64,000 nucleotides of DNA from Paenibacillus sp. FSL H7-0737 (GTDB lineage: Bacteria > Bacillota > Bacilli > Paenibacillales > Paenibacillaceae), in the NCBI RefSeq assembly GCF_000758545.1, contig NZ_CP009279.1, forward strand, positions 4,278,001 through 4,342,000, read 5' to 3'. Under the pieces are notes generated by a model, which ran no database searches, was not told the origin of the DNA, and was given only the letters and a program-made list of their open reading frames with translations. Shown here piece after piece: positions 43,447 through 53,350 of this stretch. A program made the position numbers and the translations under genes. Numbering within the stretch: position 1 is the stretch's first letter; each line of letters opens with the position of its first letter.

Positions 43447-45804
43447 TTACCCTAATTCAATTTCAATCCATTTGTTCTCCGGTGTAATCTCGCAACGGAT
43501 TCCCTGAGCAGCCTCAATACGACCCTGGTATACTGACAAATACTCTGTTTGAGATATGATTGTGATTCTTTTCTCTGTAGCAAGCCTGATTCTTCCCCTT
43601 ATATCACCAACAAAAAAATAACTAAACTCGGGAGCCGTGCTCATAAAAACCAGACAATTTTCATGAAACGTAACTTCACCATTCAAAGCAATCGGCTTAC
43701 CCTTCTGGCTGTGAATGCCGCTCGATTTAAACCAGGTGTCCACTGCCCGCGGCCACACATACCTGGAGAGAGAATGGTCTGGCTTCAGCGGGTATCGGTG
43801 GACCAGCACCCCAGGTTCCGTGCTATAAGGAATATAATCCGGAATATAACAGGCATATACAGTGCCATCCTGTTGAATCTTGCTGAGATTGGTTAGATAA
43901 GCATTGTAGGAAGAGAGGAGCCTGTTCATATCCCCTGTGAGGAGTGAGTAATAGAAATCGGCTTCTCCCCGCCAGATCGTCCAGGCATGTCCTGCATTGA
44001 TGCACGGGCCGTCCTGATCGCCTTCCCAGATGGTCTCCCACCATCTGAAGGATGACTGGTACATCCGGGCATCAGGCGTGTACATCTTCCAGGCATCATG
44101 AAGCCGTAGAATACTTTCGGCAAATCGAATGTATTCATGCTTGAATTCAATGTGAAAGCAAACATACAGAACGGATAATGCCGTGCAGGAGATCGAGCCG
44201 TCCTCCATCTCCGACTGTGAGTATTCCTGATCCCCCTCCGTAGGGAAATGAAATCCCCGTTGCAGCAGATAATCCGCAATTTTCACGGCTGCTGCTTGAA
44301 AGACAGCCTCTCTGGGATCTCTCCTCTCCCCAAGCACCTTCGCCATATCCACCACTGCAATTACAGGGGCGCATACGGTGGTATAATCGATCTCTCTTCC
44401 TTTCTCATAACACAGGATGGCCCCATTCTCGGCAATATGCTCATGGAGCAGGTTCAGCAAGGTATCAATCGCATACTCCAGATAGCTTGAATTGCCAAAT
44501 GCTTGATAAGCAGATAGAAGAATAGACACCCCAAAAAACTGCTCTTGTATTCGGGTTGACTCGAAGATATGGTAAGGCCCATATTCCCGACCCTCAAACC
44601 TGTGCGGATAAGGTACGATGGAGCATCCTGGCGTAGGGGAGACTCCGGACAGATTCAATATTTTATGATCAATATGTTCTAAAACCCTGTCCGCCAATTG
44701 CGGGTCCACCCCAAACCGCTTGATATGTTCACACAGAGCCCAGCACCACACCCCTCCCTCAGCAAGATTCTCATCACAGTGATAGGGTTGTTCGATAGTA
44801 CTGCTCGCCTTGCGGAACAGCTCGTTCCAACCGCTGAAGCTGAATAATACACAGTCCAGGCTGTTCAGGGAATTTCCAAATGCTTCAACCCTGTAGAATC
44901 CCTCTTCACAAAGCCTAATTGAAACCTGATATACTCCGCTATCTTCTACTACATGCTCTGTAATATCCGTGCTGTTACCTGATGGTGAATGAAGGATAAT
45001 TTTGTTATATACTCCTTCAATAGTCATGGGAAGCTCTGTCCCCAATGTTCCCCCTGCAACCGGAAAATAGGGAACAGGGGATCCCAAGGCGGAGCTCGCA
45101 AGCGACATGGCCTCCCTGTACGTGTCGGGAAAGTCGATCCTAAGGGCTATCGTATGTTTTTGTTTCGTGCCTGAATCTGAAACAAAAACATCATCAAAGC
45201 TCTCAAACATCTTCAATCCGAGAATAAAATGTCCAAAATTATTGGGAGAATACTCCAGTCGCCACCCAGCCAGGGGTTGAGGTGAGGTAACCAGAACCCA
45301 TCTGCCGTTAGGCCTTGTCATTAGATAATAGGAGGCTTTGCCGTCTGCTGAGGTATAGGGGGATGTCGGGATCACCTGATCCTCATATCCTGTGCCTAAC
45401 TTCCCTAAAAAATTGAAGTCAAGGTTCATGCCGAATTGGCTGATATTCGTGTCTGCAGCTTCAATGGAAAGGATAAAAAACTCGTCCATAAATTCGTATT
45501 TTAAGGTGGAGTTATATTCGAAATTGGTAAAAACGGCACAGGAACCTCTCAGATAAGAAAAAGAATGGGTGATGAGTTGGTCATCTATAACGATGTGTTT
45601 CTTGGACTCTGCGACATGGCTTATTTCTGTATGGTATGATTTCTTGTCTTTAAAGGTTGCGGCCAAGCTCCCGAATCGCCTGTTGCGGTCAACAAGGTTC
45701 ACCCGGTTAGCATCTTTATTGTCATACAATTCCCTGATGCAGCCAGAACCTTTCTCGATGACAATGTCATACCCTTTTTTGCAGATTTTAATGGTTTCCT
45801 TCAT
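43447..45804 (-). CDS. large cytosolic protein, probable (alpha/alpha)-barrel glycosidase or lyase, family not recognised
   Basis: A 785-residue protein without signal peptide or membrane segments. The N-terminal 320 residues look beta-rich (SYLRGSCAVFTNFEYNSTLK, FILGLKMFESFDDVFVS). The middle and C-terminal part (about 335-690) has the helix-rich, aromatic character of an (alpha/alpha) toroid: EGGVWCWALCEHIKRFGV, IQEQFFGVSILLSAYQAFGN, RWWETIWEGDQDGPCINAGH and AWTIWRGEADFYYSLL. The short end (about 700-785) is beta again. This order resembles heparinase- or glucuronidase-like families, but I do not recognise the family. It follows the binding protein in a sugar ABC operon, so it should cleave the imported oligosaccharide. 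Confidence 0.55.
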   Translation of the reverse strand: MKETIKICKKGYDIVIEKGSGCIRELYDNKDANRVNLVDRNRRFGSLAATFKDKKSYHTEISHVAESKKHIVIDDQLITHSFSYLRGSCAVFTNFEYNSTLKYEFMDEFFILSIEAADTNISQFGMNLDFNFLGKLGTGYEDQVIPTSPYTSADGKASYYLMTRPNGRWVLVTSPQPLAGWRLEYSPNNFGHFILGLKMFESFDDVFVSDSGTKQKHTIALRIDFPDTYREAMSLASSALGSPVPYFPVAGGTLGTELPMTIEGVYNKIILHSPSGNSTDITEHVVEDSGVYQVSIRLCEEGFYRVEAFGNSLNSLDCVLFSFSGWNELFRKASSTIEQPYHCDENLAEGGVWCWALCEHIKRFGVDPQLADRVLEHIDHKILNLSGVSPTPGCSIVPYPHRFEGREYGPYHIFESTRIQEQFFGVSILLSAYQAFGNSSYLEYAIDTLLNLLHEHIAENGAILCYEKGREIDYTTVCAPVIAVVDMAKVLGERRDPREAVFQAAAVKIADYLLQRGFHFPTEGDQEYSQSEMEDGSISCTALSVLYVCFHIEFKHEYIRFAESILRLHDAWKMYTPDARMYQSSFRWWETIWEGDQDGPCINAGHAWTIWRGEADFYYSLLTGDMNRLLSSYNAYLTNLSKIQQDGTVYACYIPDYIPYSTEPGVLVHRYPLKPDHSLSRYVWPRAVDTWFKSSGIHSQKGKPIALNGEVTFHENCLVFMSTAPEFSYFFVGDIRGRIRLATEKRITIISQTEYLSVYQGRIEAAQGIRCEITPENKWIEIELG

Positions 45805-45869
45805 TGTATCCCCCGAATAAACGTATAACGCGGATTTGTAGTGGATTTAAGAGTTTTCCTTGCGAAAAG

Positions 45870-45911
45870 AAGAAGGATGAGCCTGATTCTCGTCACACTC
45901 ATCCACTTCTT
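45870..45911 (-). terminator. stem-loop after the binding-protein gene
   Basis: The stem GGATGAG / CTCATCC is followed on the minus strand by TTCTTCTTTTC. It lies just after the binding-protein stop and probably acts as attenuator before the 785-residue enzyme gene. Confidence 0.6.
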
Positions 45912-45941
45912 TGATTAACATTATTTTATTGCTAAGCTGAC

Positions 45942-47573
45942 TTATTTAAACTCCGCATACTTAGCGGTCCAAGCAGCCTCCAGTTTTGCCAAACCGGTGT
46001 CTTCCGCCTTCTTCACAAACTCATTATAGGTATCTAAAGCGGCACCCTCGTTCTTGGCCATAACCATTTTAGGGTAGTACGCTTTGGAGAGCTCATTGAG
46101 CTTATTTTGGATAATCCCTTCTTCAGAAGTGGACAATGGATGAATAAGTCCCAATGCGATATCCGCTTCTTTGTGCGGCTTGACAATGCTCTCCAAGTTC
46201 TTTCTGTAATCTGTCTTCTCGGAATCGGTAAGTGCAGCCATTCTGCCATGGATATAGTCATCCGAGAAAGCAAAGTAGGTGGATACCCCTGTTTCCTTCT
46301 GATATTTGCTTCCGTCGGTTTCGTATAAGGTCTGGAATTCCGGAGTCCGTCTTGGTACTTGCTTCCCATCGATCTCCTTCATCTCCCAATGAACGCCCTT
46401 TACCCCATAAGCATCAAGCTCTCTACCTGTTTGAGAAGTCATAAAAGAGATGAATTTAGCCAGCCGTTCAGGGTCAGCGACTTTCTTGGAGATCAGCGTA
46501 GCTGTCCAACCAGAGCCATCTTTGAAATACTTACCATCCGGGAAATACGGTAGAGGCTCCCAGCCCACTTCCGGATTATCCTGAGTTTTGATCGTTTCGT
46601 TAAAATCATTCACGATCCCGGAGAATACGATCGTATCCCCTTTTTGTTTCTTAGCTTCTTTAATATCCTGCGCATCTACGAATGATTCAGAGGACATTAA
46701 TCCATTCGTGTACATTTTATTCATGAACTTTACGAATTCAGTGAATTTCGGATTACGCACACCCGATGTGAGCTTTCCATCCGCGTTTACATCATATACA
46801 TGGATGCCGAATTGGGTAGCAGGGAACATATAACCTTGAAATTCACCTGCTTTAAAGAAGGTCAGATCTTTGTTGAAAGCCCCGAAATACCAGCCGGTAA
46901 GCTTAGGAAACTTTTCCTTTGCTGCTTTCACTGCATTAAAGAATCCGTCAGGCGTTGACATATCTGGTTTTCCGATTGCCTCATAAACATCACTTCTGAT
47001 AGCGCTTACTCCATCACCTCCGCTAACCGTATTATAATCTGATTGTTGAAGGTCATATGGGGTAACGAGAAACGACGGGAAGAAATATTGCTTTCCATCC
47101 TTATAGTTGTAGTATTTAAAGACCTCTGGTTCACTCTGCTCCCTAATCTCAGGCGCATATTGATCAATAAAATCAGAAATCGGCAAAACCATGCCATTCT
47201 TGATCATTAAATCGATGGCGGGATCATCCTTGTTGGTTGTAATCAAATCAGGAATGTCACCGGAAGCAACCATCATATTTAGCTTGGTATTATCACCAGA
47301 AGTTGCTTTGCTTAATTCAATCTTTACATTGGCCTGCTTTTGAATTTCCTGACCGGAGGGCGAACTTGTCCAATCGACATTGAACCAGTCATAATTATAG
47401 AAATGCTTGATAACTAGAGGTTCCTGCGTCAATTCTTCCGAACCCGCAGTTGCTTCTGTACCCGTTGCTGGCTGACTTGAACTCTCCGCATCCTTATTCG
47501 ATTGACACCCGCTAAAAACAACAGCCATCATTACTGCCATAAAGATTGACACAATCCTTTTTCCCTTACTCAT
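45942..47573 (-). CDS. LplA-like extracellular binding lipoprotein
   Basis: A 543-residue family 1 binding protein. Lipobox VFSGC at Cys23 (MAVVFSGCQSNKD) is followed by a Ser/Thr/Glu-rich linker. TTNKDDPAIDLMIKNGMVLP is typical of the LplA/YtcQ group, whose members are longer (500-550) than MalE types. It follows the YtcP-like permease gene by about 56 bases. The expected ligands are oligosaccharides released by secreted enzymes such as the beta-helix protein; the identity is unknown. Confidence 0.92.
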   Translation of the reverse strand: MSKGKRIVSIFMAVMMAVVFSGCQSNKDAESSSQPATGTEATAGSEELTQEPLVIKHFYNYDWFNVDWTSSPSGQEIQKQANVKIELSKATSGDNTKLNMMVASGDIPDLITTNKDDPAIDLMIKNGMVLPISDFIDQYAPEIREQSEPEVFKYYNYKDGKQYFFPSFLVTPYDLQQSDYNTVSGGDGVSAIRSDVYEAIGKPDMSTPDGFFNAVKAAKEKFPKLTGWYFGAFNKDLTFFKAGEFQGYMFPATQFGIHVYDVNADGKLTSGVRNPKFTEFVKFMNKMYTNGLMSSESFVDAQDIKEAKKQKGDTIVFSGIVNDFNETIKTQDNPEVGWEPLPYFPDGKYFKDGSGWTATLISKKVADPERLAKFISFMTSQTGRELDAYGVKGVHWEMKEIDGKQVPRRTPEFQTLYETDGSKYQKETGVSTYFAFSDDYIHGRMAALTDSEKTDYRKNLESIVKPHKEADIALGLIHPLSTSEEGIIQNKLNELSKAYYPKMVMAKNEGAALDTYNEFVKKAEDTGLAKLEAAWTAKYAEFK

Positions 47574-47629
47574 CTTCTTTCCCCCTTTTTTTGTGTGTAT
47601 ATCAAGGCAAGTGACCTAGATATCGAGCA

Positions 47630-48511
47630 TTATCCTTTTACAGAGCCCACCATCATGCCCTGGACAAAATATTTCTGCAGGAATGGATACGCGAGAGCTA
47701 CCGGAACGACGGACACAACCATAGTTGCATACTTCATGGAATCAATAATGTTAATATTCTGCTTACCGGCTCCGAGATAATTTGCAGCAATCGCGGCTCC
47801 TTCCGATTGACTGATGATCTGATAAAGAACCAGTTGCAGGGTGGCCAGGTCTGGTGAATTGGTGTAGTAGGCTGCATCAAACCATGAATTCCATTGCTGT
47901 ACTCCATAGAACAACGACACGGTGGCCAGAATCGGCGCAGACAACGGAAGGAATATTTTCCAGAAAACACGCCAATCATTTGCACCGTCTATCTTGGCTG
48001 ATTCCTCTAACGCATCGGGAATGGAGGAAAAAAAGTTAATAAACAAAATGGCATTAAAAAATGAATACAGGGAAGGTATGATATACACCAAGAAGGTATC
48101 AATTAATCCAAGTGAGTTGAGCAGCAGATAGGTTGGAATGATTCCACCAAAAAAATACATGGTGATTACACCCGTCCGGATATAGAAGCTTCTAAGGGCC
48201 AAGTTTTTTTTAGATAAGGGGTAAGACACGCAAGCAGTAAACAATACGCTTGCAATTGTACCCAAAATAGTTCTCGCCCCTGTAATTAGGAATGAATGAG
48301 CTAACTTGCTCTCTGTAAAAACAATCTTGAAATTCTCAAGTGTGAATTTTCTTGGAGATAAATAGATGAAGCCTTTTTCGGCGATGTCATTGGCATCATT
48401 CAAGGATATGATGAATGAGTAGTACAATGGATACAACGTTACCAGGGTGACAATCGACATAAGAATAAACAGAACTATGTTGATGACTTTGTCTTCTGTA
48501 TTTCCCTTCAT
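47630..48511 (-). CDS. sugar ABC permease, YtcP/LplC type
   Basis: A 293-residue permease with six membrane helices. The EAA loop PDALEESAKIDGANDWRVFW is near residue 180, and the C-terminus KYFVQGMMVGSVKG is the standard YtcP ending. It is located between the LplB-like permease (43 bases upstream) and the binding-protein gene. Both permeases would need a shared MsmX-like ATPase from elsewhere. Confidence 0.94.
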   Translation of the reverse strand: MKGNTEDKVINIVLFILMSIVTLVTLYPLYYSFIISLNDANDIAEKGFIYLSPRKFTLENFKIVFTESKLAHSFLITGARTILGTIASVLFTACVSYPLSKKNLALRSFYIRTGVITMYFFGGIIPTYLLLNSLGLIDTFLVYIIPSLYSFFNAILFINFFSSIPDALEESAKIDGANDWRVFWKIFLPLSAPILATVSLFYGVQQWNSWFDAAYYTNSPDLATLQLVLYQIISQSEGAAIAANYLGAGKQNINIIDSMKYATMVVSVVPVALAYPFLQKYFVQGMMVGSVKG

Positions 48512-48554
48512 TTCCTTCGCTCCTGACGGTTCACTTTATACGGGAATTTGCTTG

Positions 48555-49508
48555 TTAATATAAACTGGTGTTTGTTAAATTACGGCTGACTGCATTTGCT
48601 CCACTGAACAGCACAAACGATAACAATGATAAGATTAACCCTGCAGCAATAGCATAAGAGAAGCGACCTTGGGAAAGCCCCATATTTACGATATAGGTTT
48701 CCAAAATCATGGAATTGTCATAATTGAGCGAATTCCCAAAGAGTAGAGATTGCTGCAGATTTGATCCGGAGAGTCCTCCGTAAATCATGCTTCCAATACT
48801 AAGGATAACTACCATCATAATTGTGGATTTAATGGACGGAATAGTGATGCTAATCATTCTTCTGATGCGACTTGCTCCATCCACCACAGCAGATTCATAT
48901 TGTTCTACAGGAATCGCAGCAATGGCAGCGAGATATATAATCGCCCACCACCCGGTCTCTTTCCAGGTGTCAATAATTGCCATCCAGATCCAGAAGCCTC
49001 CGGGAGAATTCAGATGAGCTTGGGGCTCATTGGTGAAACCAAGCGACATCAGTACATGATTGACAATGCCATCGGTGTTGAGCCACATAATAAACAGTCC
49101 TGCAACAACTACCCACGAGATAAAGTGCGGAAGATAACTCGCCGTCTGAACGATTTTTTTCAGGGTCATATTCTTGATTTCGTTAAGCATTAAGGCAAAC
49201 AAAATCGGCATGATGATGGCAAAAACCGTCTTCGTTAAACTTAACCCGAACATGTTTCTTACCGAATTCCAGAACAACTCATCGTGAAACAGTTCTTTAA
49301 AGTGCGCGAAGCCTACAAATGGACTCTTTAGAATTCCCAGAAAAGGATTATAATCAAAAAATGCTGCAAAAAGTCCGACCATAGGGATATAGCAAAAAAC
49401 AATTAGCCATATAAGACCAGGTAGCACCATAAGTTGAAGATATTTCTGTTGCCTTAGCGAATTTCCGATTCGTGAAAGCTTTATTTTTTTCCCTGCTTCA
49501 TTTGACAT
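48555..49508 (-). CDS. sugar ABC permease, LplB/YtcO type
   Basis: A 317-residue permease and first gene of the operon. LMVLPGLIWLIVFCYIPMVG, GFAHFKELFHDELFWNSVRN and the EAA loop VEQYESAVVDGASRIRRMIS are typical of LplB. Upstream on the minus strand a TATAAT box lies at about 49573-49578 with no good -35 box, as expected for a promoter needing an activator such as the YesN-like regulator. That dependency is inference. Confidence 0.94.
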   Translation of the reverse strand: MSNEAGKKIKLSRIGNSLRQQKYLQLMVLPGLIWLIVFCYIPMVGLFAAFFDYNPFLGILKSPFVGFAHFKELFHDELFWNSVRNMFGLSLTKTVFAIIMPILFALMLNEIKNMTLKKIVQTASYLPHFISWVVVAGLFIMWLNTDGIVNHVLMSLGFTNEPQAHLNSPGGFWIWMAIIDTWKETGWWAIIYLAAIAAIPVEQYESAVVDGASRIRRMISITIPSIKSTIMMVVILSIGSMIYGGLSGSNLQQSLLFGNSLNYDNSMILETYIVNMGLSQGRFSYAIAAGLILSLLSFVLFSGANAVSRNLTNTSLY

Positions 49509-49654
49509 TGTAGCTTCCTCTTCTTTTTCGTTTTGTAAAGCTCGGCCGGCCTACCAACCCTGTTACAAACCTTATTATAAAGGGGATTAAAATTCCGAAA
49601 CACAGATAAAATATACATAAGGTGCAATATTTATAGGTCTTTGCCCTTGGAAGG

Positions 49655-49685
49655 AAAAAGACACTAGCGTGAGCTAGTGTCTTTT
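49655..49685 (-). terminator. terminator of the metallophosphoesterase gene
   Basis: AAAAGACACTAGC-GTGA-GCTAGTGTCTTTT is a perfect stem with flanking A and T runs, about 40 bases past the gene's stop. Confidence 0.88.
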
Positions 49686-49726
49686 AACCAGGGTACATTC
49701 GGTTAGTAATTTTGTTTTTCGAGGAT

Positions 49727-52315
49727 TCATTGCATTCCTACCTCTGCTGGAAGCGAATTATTTCTTGTCCCCACTGCTTTAATCACGAAATTGTAGGCTT
49801 TAGCAGAATCAATGCCGTTTAATGTATAGCTGTAACTCGTCTGACCGCTTACCGTCGGCACATACACGCTCCAATTTGTGCTAACTTTATCATTTTTCTC
49901 ATAAATCCGGTAACCTCGCACCGGCTCAGGGCTATTTGTTGGTGCTTTCCACGAAAGAACTGCACGGTTCCCTGACTGTCTTACTGCGCTTGGATTTTCG
50001 ACAATGCCGGGTTTGACGTCAGTCCGCTTGATACTGTAAGCATCATAGACGGCAAGGGGTTTATCTTTAACTGCTGTGTAGGATGTAAATTTCAGCACAT
50101 CGTTTGTAATGGAAACATCCACGAACATTTTCTTGTTGGGCTGATCGTTTTTTGCTGCAAAAAAAGTGTCTGCGTCTGGATTAATAGCATAGAATTTCGA
50201 AGCAGCCGAGTTGCCCATTAGATACACAGTCCCTTTGGGATTCAGCACATTTCCTTGCTCATCGGTAATGACATTCTTAATCGGAACGTTGTTCAGCATT
50301 TGAAAAGACCTCATATACATATGGTCATGTCCCTCAAACACCATATCCACACCCAGCTCATCAAATACAGGAATCAGATATTTCCGGTAAAATTCTACCC
50401 GGTCGCTTTCTGCCGAAGCATTATCCCCTGAGGAATAAGCTCCCTTATGCATAGAGACGAATTTCCACTTCTTATCGGTCTTTGCCACCTGATTCCGCAT
50501 CCATTCCAATTGCTTCGTGAACTGAATATCTGCTTTGTACGGCGTGACCTCTCCTTCATACTGGGAATTGATCTGCATAAACAGGGCATCGCCGTATTCG
50601 AAAGCATATACCGACCCGTCATGAGCACCCGTCCCGACATCTTTTGGAAGATTAAAATGGTTATAGAAGTTATTATTCGGATAATCCTCTATCTCATGGT
50701 TGCCGATAATCGGTGCAAATGGCACATTTGCAAATTCTTTTTTCGGCACACCCAAGAACCACTGCCACAGCTGCTCCAGATCACCATCATCCGTTAGATC
50801 CCCTGTAAGAAGAACAAACTTGGGATCTACCGTTTTCTCAATAGCTCGCTTAAAAGTATCCTGCCACAGATCGAAATTCGATTTACTTGAGCCTTGGGTG
50901 TCGGTCACGTAGAGGAAATGGAAATCCTGATTATCCGCCTTGTCCGTGGTAAAAGAACCCGCCTCGCTCCAGCCGTCCGCATCACCGTTACCGGCCCGGT
51001 ATATATACTTAGTTCCAGGATTGAGACCGCTTGTAATAACTTTGTGACTAGCGAACTTTTTATACTTTTTGGAGCTTCTGTCTCCTGATGTCATTAAGGT
51101 TTCAATAACTGTTGAGCTGCCCTCATAAGAGGTTGCCAGTTGTTCCGGGAACTCGCTTCCTCCCGCATTGGAGGCCTCCACCACTTGCACTACTGTACCT
51201 CTGACTGTTTCGGCTGTATACCAGTCAAAGGCGATACTTGTCTTTGGGTCCCCATTAAAAGTCATGTTCAGCAGTGTTGGTGTTTTGTTTCCGGTATCCG
51301 GAGACTTCGTCTTAAAGCTCCAGGTAATATCGTTCTCCGGTGTCCGGCCATCCGTAGTCCCCTTAACAAGCTCTTTTGGGATGGTCACTTTATAAGTTTT
51401 GCCGGCAATAAAATCAGGGTGGCTGACTTTAACCGAGTCTTGACCGAGGAGCGAAGCAGAGATGTTGTTAAGAGGAACATTGTTTTCTGTGATTACAACT
51501 TGATAACCACTGTCGAGACTGATGGCTTTATTAAACTTCACAGTGATCTCTGCATTAAGGGAAACATCTGCAGCCCCTGAAGCGGGAGTTTTGCTTACCT
51601 CAAGTGTGGGAGTGTCCCCAGGTTCGCCGCTGCTACGTGTTCCTTTAATTACTACATCTTTGATTCTACTTGAGCCTGAGCTGGACACTGTTCCCCCGCT
51701 CACGCTTTTCGTAGAGTTAACCACCCAGCGGATATAGAGTACATCTTGATTGTTAGTTCCCGCAGGCAATGCGAGGTTCGTTAATTTGCAGGAATTATTG
51801 GAACAATTAAAATTGTTCTGGGCAAGAACAAGGTTGCCGCCCGCAACATCTGTCCATTCCTGCTGATCTATACTGTATTGCACCTTAAAATCCCTAGGCC
51901 CTGTACTTGAAGAAGTTTGCTGTGAAGAGAGGAAGATACCTTCGAAGCCTTGGGTAGAAAGCGTGGCAAGCCAGTATTTAGTGCCCGTTCCTTCATGCCA
52001 GCCCTGGTTGCGTACGCTGTTCTCACTGGGCTCATAGGTGTATGCATCCGTATTTGTTCCTACATCACGAATGGATGAAGCCGTTTGATATACCCCGCCT
52101 GTAGCCGGAAATACCCCGTTCTCGCCTTTGTCTTTAAAAATCCACTGGGCAATCGTTTCCTGAGCTGCAGTAACTTCGCTTGCAAGATCTTCCTCATTTC
52201 CCTCCCTTCCTGCTGAAACAAAACCGGTCAACTCCATGGCAAGCAGCAAACCTATAACCATTAGACTGATTACCTTGGGAAATCTGTTTTTGAGATAAGA
52301 TTGGTGGTTATCCAT
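49727..52315 (-). CDS. large secreted metallophosphoesterase, purple-acid-phosphatase-like
   Basis: About 862 residues. ATG 52315 is chosen because GAGGGAG lies 8 bases upstream; earlier codons of the frame are not credible. A signal peptide (VISLMVIGLLLAMELTGFVSA) is followed by a beta-sandwich (about 40-210), an SbsA-like Ig domain (about 230-340, VSKTPASGAADVSLNAEITV), a purple-acid-phosphatase N-terminal FnIII (about 350-455) and the catalytic domain. Metal motifs there are FLYVTDTQG, LLTGDLTDDG, IGNHE, SMHKG and FEGHDHMYMR. A C-terminal FnIII closes the protein. It probably acts on phosphate esters at the cell surface. It follows the chitosanase gene by about 90 bases. Confidence 0.9.
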   Translation of the reverse strand: MDNHQSYLKNRFPKVISLMVIGLLLAMELTGFVSAGREGNEEDLASEVTAAQETIAQWIFKDKGENGVFPATGGVYQTASSIRDVGTNTDAYTYEPSENSVRNQGWHEGTGTKYWLATLSTQGFEGIFLSSQQTSSSTGPRDFKVQYSIDQQEWTDVAGGNLVLAQNNFNCSNNSCKLTNLALPAGTNNQDVLYIRWVVNSTKSVSGGTVSSSGSSRIKDVVIKGTRSSGEPGDTPTLEVSKTPASGAADVSLNAEITVKFNKAISLDSGYQVVITENNVPLNNISASLLGQDSVKVSHPDFIAGKTYKVTIPKELVKGTTDGRTPENDITWSFKTKSPDTGNKTPTLLNMTFNGDPKTSIAFDWYTAETVRGTVVQVVEASNAGGSEFPEQLATSYEGSSTVIETLMTSGDRSSKKYKKFASHKVITSGLNPGTKYIYRAGNGDADGWSEAGSFTTDKADNQDFHFLYVTDTQGSSKSNFDLWQDTFKRAIEKTVDPKFVLLTGDLTDDGDLEQLWQWFLGVPKKEFANVPFAPIIGNHEIEDYPNNNFYNHFNLPKDVGTGAHDGSVYAFEYGDALFMQINSQYEGEVTPYKADIQFTKQLEWMRNQVAKTDKKWKFVSMHKGAYSSGDNASAESDRVEFYRKYLIPVFDELGVDMVFEGHDHMYMRSFQMLNNVPIKNVITDEQGNVLNPKGTVYLMGNSAASKFYAINPDADTFFAAKNDQPNKKMFVDVSITNDVLKFTSYTAVKDKPLAVYDAYSIKRTDVKPGIVENPSAVRQSGNRAVLSWKAPTNSPEPVRGYRIYEKNDKVSTNWSVYVPTVSGQTSYSYTLNGIDSAKAYNFVIKAVGTRNNSLPAEVGMQ

Positions 52316-52353
52316 TCGACCATCTCCCTCTTCATTAATCTCACTTATCATCG

Positions 52354-52384
52354 AACCGCCGTCTCCAAGAAGAACGGCGGTTTT
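52354..52384 (-). terminator. stem-loop between chitosanase and metallophosphoesterase genes
   Basis: AACCGCCGT / ACGGCGGTT forms a strong stem just after the chitosanase stop. The T-run is on the plus strand only, so on the minus strand it may stabilise the chitosanase mRNA rather than terminate it. Confidence 0.45.
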
Positions 52385-52403
52385 GTCTACTCTCGCATTC
52401 CTG

Positions 52404-53312
52404 TTATTGGAGTTCCCAGTCGGTGACTTGAAGGACTGCCGAATCTGCACCCTTCAGGTCTGTCTCTCCCATGTTGAGCAAATTGCTCCACTGCTTCACA
52501 CGGTTCTTGCCGTTAGGCGGAGAGTTGTACTCATTAGTATCCACAATCTTGGTCCGTTCTTTATAAAATTTGGTCATGAAAGTCTTCTCATCTGTGCTGC
52601 TTCCTGATTTACCCAAAAGCCCTTGAAGAGTCTCGGAGCCGCCGGTTGCTCCATGGTTCAGCGCAGCATCCACGAAGGAACCAATAGTTAATGCCGAGTT
52701 AAAGCCGCGATTTCGGGCCTGCTCCACACTGTATTTAATGTAGATATTGTAGAACGTTTTCCACATAGCCTCTCTCCACTCGGGATCATTTTGCAAATTG
52801 CCAATTTTTCTGCAGAAGCTCTCTTCGCTTTCATTGATTTCGAGGATCTTCCCTTTCATCGCACCCTTGACACCTATCCGGGCCAATGCGCCTTTAACCG
52901 AAGGATTACTCGCGCCTTTGGCAGCATCATATGCCTTGAACAGATCCGGACCGTCGGGACCGGTATCATTTGAGCCACCTGTAGTCGCACCGAATATTCC
53001 AATCGTATACCCGCGGTCATCATCAATATCTTCACAATATCCGTAAAAATTGATCCAGTTCAGATCGTCCTGCTCCGGTTTGTTGACAAGCATCATAATA
53101 TTGTTCCACTGCTCACCATCCAGACCTGTGTTGTCGCGCAAGAATTGAAGTGTTGCCGGTGAGAAATTAGAATCAGGGTTCCCTGCCGCATAACTTTTCT
53201 GTTGAGATGCACTGGACAGATAGCCATAAGAAAAAATCATTGAAAAACTGAGCAGGATCAACAATGAAAATTTCATCTTCTTGGAAACCTTACTATTCGT
53301 TGAATTAAGCAC
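52404..53312 (-). CDS. csn: secreted chitosanase, GH46
   Basis: A 302-residue secreted endo-chitosanase. The signal peptide (LLILLSFSMIFSYGYLSSAS to YAA) ends at about residue 43. The GH46 fold follows: catalytic Glu80 in NKPEQDDLNW and Asp98 in YCEDIDDDRGYTIGIFGATT, by alignment with the Streptomyces N174 enzyme. The C-terminal half includes SFVDAALNHGATGGSETLQG and KRVKQWSNLL-like motifs of the Bacillus MH-K1 group. It hydrolyses partly deacetylated chitin, in keeping with the neighbouring polysaccharide deacetylase and the LPMO. A cre-like element lies just upstream at 53337-53350. Confidence 0.95.
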   Translation of the reverse strand: MLNSTNSKVSKKMKFSLLILLSFSMIFSYGYLSSASQQKSYAAGNPDSNFSPATLQFLRDNTGLDGEQWNNIMMLVNKPEQDDLNWINFYGYCEDIDDDRGYTIGIFGATTGGSNDTGPDGPDLFKAYDAAKGASNPSVKGALARIGVKGAMKGKILEINESEESFCRKIGNLQNDPEWREAMWKTFYNIYIKYSVEQARNRGFNSALTIGSFVDAALNHGATGGSETLQGLLGKSGSSTDEKTFMTKFYKERTKIVDTNEYNSPPNGKNRVKQWSNLLNMGETDLKGADSAVLQVTDWELQ

Positions 53313-53336
53313 CGCAATCTCTCCTTTGATTAAATA

Positions 53337-53350
53337 GTTTAAGCGCTTTA
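53337..53350 (-). promoter_or_regulatory. weak cre-like element upstream of chitosanase
   Basis: A core AAGCGCTT with flanking A/T (minus strand TTAAAGCGCTTAAA) lies about 25 bases before the chitosanase start. It fits the cre consensus with several mismatches at the ends. Confidence 0.3.
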
